A stretch of 5,736 bases of DNA, taken from assembly GCA_019422525.1 (NCBI GenBank), contig JAHZDE010000036.1:1-5736 (forward strand), in the 5' to 3' direction. The DNA comes from Clostridiales bacterium. Lineage in GTDB: Bacteria > Bacillota > Clostridia > Oscillospirales > Acutalibacteraceae. Under the pieces are notes generated by a model. That model was given only the letters and a program-made list of their open reading frames with translations. It ran no database searches and was not told where the DNA came from. A program made the translations under genes and the position numbers. Position 1 is the first letter of the stretch; each line of letters starts with the position of its first letter. Of the stretch, positions 4,771 to 5,736 are shown one piece after another.

Positions 4771-4830
4771 CGCAAAAGCACTTTCATACTGCCAGCCCCG
4801 AAGGGGCGGCGGTGTGAAAGTGCTTTTGCG
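4771..4830. other. 60-nt near-perfect hairpin, core of the putative oriT
   Basis: CGCAAAAGCACTTTCA at 4771-4786 pairs exactly with 4815-4830. Pairing continues inward through 4787-4793 with 4808-4814 (two G-T wobbles), a bulged A at 4794, and GCCCC-GAA-GGGGC at 4795-4807. In all this is about 28 pairs closing on a GAA triloop. It sits about 95 bp upstream of the relaxase start, where MobV plasmids carry oriT. Confidence 0.9.
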
Positions 4831-4854
4831 TTACTTTCTCACCGAGAAAGTAAC
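4830..4854. repeat. 11-bp perfect hairpin next to the oriT hairpin
   Basis: GTTACTTTCTC at 4830-4840 and its exact complement at 4844-4854 flank the loop ACC. It abuts the 60-nt hairpin, sharing base 4830. Its octamer ACTTTCTC/GAGAAAGT also appears in the rep leader at 802-809 and 692-699, possibly a shared recognition sequence. Confidence 0.85.
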
Positions 4855-4924
4855 AAAGAGGTCTTGCCCCCTTGCAGGGGCTATGGTAAGATGGGATTGG
4901 TAAGAGGTTTAGACGATAGAAAGG

Positions 4925-5736
4925 GTGGGTGATTTTATCGGTACAACTATTTCCGGCATGACTGGCCGGGGCAGTATCCGGCATAACAACCGGAGATTTT
5001 CAGCGGCGAATGTAGACCGGAGCCGGACGGAGCAGAATGTGACTTTTTGCAACGATGATCTGAAACAGGTCTACCATGAGATCTTCGACGAGGCACTGGA
5101 GGCATACAACGCCGGGAAGAAAAAGACAAGGGATAAGATCCCAGACTACTACGAGCATATCCGGCAGAGCAAGCAGGAGAAGCTGTTCCATGAGGCCATC
5201 TTCCAGATCGGCAATCTGAATGACTGCGGCTGCGGTACGGAGGGCGGCCAGCGGGCAGCGGAGGCTCTGATTGAGTACGCAAAGAGCTTTCAGGAGCGGA
5301 ATCCCCATCTCCATGTGTTCAACATGGTGCTGCACATGGACGAAGCCACGCCGCACCTTCATGTAGACTATATCCCGGTAGCAACGGAGCAGACGAGGGG
5401 ACTGTCAACGAGAGTGTCTATGAAGCAGGCGCTCAAGCAGCAGGGCTTTACAGGTGTTGGTCGGAAACAGACCGAGTGGAAGGCTTGGATGGATCGGGAG
5501 AAGGAAGTGCTGACGGAGATCGCTCAGCAGCATGAATTTGAAATTATTTCTCTCGGCAGTAACCGGCGGCACATGGAGCTGCCGGAGTACCGGGCGGCGA
5601 TCCAGGAGGCCGAGGCCGTGCAGGAGCAGACAGCGGCAGCCTTGCAGGAGCTGGCAGATATGCAGGAGAAGAAAACGGAGCTGAAGGGAGAGATTAAGTC
5701 GCTCTCCGGCACTGTGGCGGCGCTGAAGGCCGCAGA
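4925..5736 (+). CDS. MobV-type relaxase (plasmid recombination/mobilization protein), N-terminal part, continues at base 1
   Basis: This is a conjugative relaxase of the MobV (Pre/Mob) family, which nicks one strand at oriT and carries it into a recipient when a helper supplies the transfer channel. The joined protein is about 433 aa. Motif I RHNNR lies at residues 19-23, and His20 corresponds to the nucleophile His22 of pMV158 MobM. The metal and catalytic motif HMDEATPHLH lies at 137-146. From about residue 220 the chain is Glu/Gln/Ala-rich and reads as coiled coil. The start is chosen as GTG 4925 because it leaves 19 residues before His20, close to MobM. The in-frame ATG at 4958 would remove the first beta strand. 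An in-frame stop at 4910 bounds any extension. No ideal ribosome site is seen (AGAGG at 4903-4907 is far), so the start is uncertain. The non-coding stretch just upstream looks like oriT. Confidence 0.93.
   Translation, partial: MGDFIGTTISGMTGRGSIRHNNRRFSAANVDRSRTEQNVTFCNDDLKQVYHEIFDEALEAYNAGKKKTRDKIPDYYEHIRQSKQEKLFHEAIFQIGNLNDCGCGTEGGQRAAEALIEYAKSFQERNPHLHVFNMVLHMDEATPHLHVDYIPVATEQTRGLSTRVSMKQALKQQGFTGVGRKQTEWKAWMDREKEVLTEIAQQHEFEIISLGSNRRHMELPEYRAAIQEAEAVQEQTAAALQELADMQEKKTELKGEIKSLSGTVAALKAA
5682..5736. repeat. Terminal direct repeat, right copy (circular overlap)
   Basis: This is the exact duplicate of bases 1-55 at the other end of the window. It should be counted once when the plasmid is closed. 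It lies inside the relaxase coding sequence, in the stretch encoding the start of the coiled-coil tail. Confidence 0.95.

Larger units (their letters stand above)
4771..4924 (+). other. Putative origin of transfer (oriT)
   Basis: MobV relaxases act at an oriT just upstream of their own gene, marked by inverted repeats. Here a 60-nt hairpin, an 11-bp hairpin and GCCCC-N6-GGGGC (4866-4870 with 4877-4881) precede the relaxase directly. GTGTG at 4812-4816, at the loop side of the right arm of the big hairpin, resembles the TAGTGTG/TTA nick sequence of pMV158. A nick after 4816 is a guess from that similarity. No other candidate region stands out. Confidence 0.55.

Noticed and set aside
4947..5362. 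Minus-strand frames opposite the relaxase
   Set aside because: The Arg/Ser/Pro-rich or Leu-rich translations are mirror images of relaxase codons. The + strand has catalytic motifs.
1..5736. tRNA, rRNA, insertion sequence or integrase
   Set aside because: No cloverleaf with TTC-type arms, no rRNA-like stretch, and no transposase or recombinase motif was found on either strand by reading.

Overview
The window is one complete small circular plasmid. Its last 55 bases (5682-5736) repeat its first 55 exactly, and a relaxase frame runs through the join without a break. The unique circle is therefore 5,681 bp, and the repeat is most simply an assembly overlap. The content (a MobV relaxase beginning near an RHNNR motif, a primase-like Rep, a RelB/DinJ-YoeB pair, a DUF536-like HTH/coiled-coil protein) and the strong AAGGAG-type ribosome sites suggest a Gram-positive gut anaerobe of the Clostridia. 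This host assignment is inference from family resemblance, not a database match. All recognisable genes lie on the + strand.

Layout around the circle. (1) 4925-5681 joined to 1-545: MobV-type relaxase. (2) 546-933: a rep leader with no gene, holding a TTGCAA-17-TATAAT promoter set inside a 14-bp inverted repeat, several hairpins, and a GC hairpin plus T-rich tract just before the rep ribosome site. (3) 934-2442: replication protein with an archaeo-eukaryotic primase-like core and a C-terminal DNA-binding region. (4) 2443-2666: three interleaved inverted repeats, then a 28-bp palindrome over the promoter of the next operon. (5) 2667-3947: a tightly packed four-gene operon of RelB/DinJ-like antitoxin, YoeB toxin with all four catalytic residues, an 82-aa DUF5348-like protein, and a HTH/coiled-coil protein whose own coding sequence contains a 22-bp perfect palindrome, a 13-bp inverted repeat and iteron-like direct repeats. 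(6) 3957-4620: a small secreted, beta-rich protein of unknown function under its own strong promoter. (7) 4621-4924: a non-coding region with a 60-nt near-perfect hairpin and further inverted repeats directly upstream of the relaxase, the likely oriT.

The genes fit a mobilizable cryptic plasmid. Rep copies it, the relaxase and oriT let a helper conjugation system move it, and the toxin-antitoxin operon with the HTH/coiled-coil protein stabilises it. The secreted protein is the only visible cargo. The least explained parts are the repeat cluster inside the HTH/coiled-coil gene, the structured rep leader, the interleaved repeats after rep, and the secreted protein.
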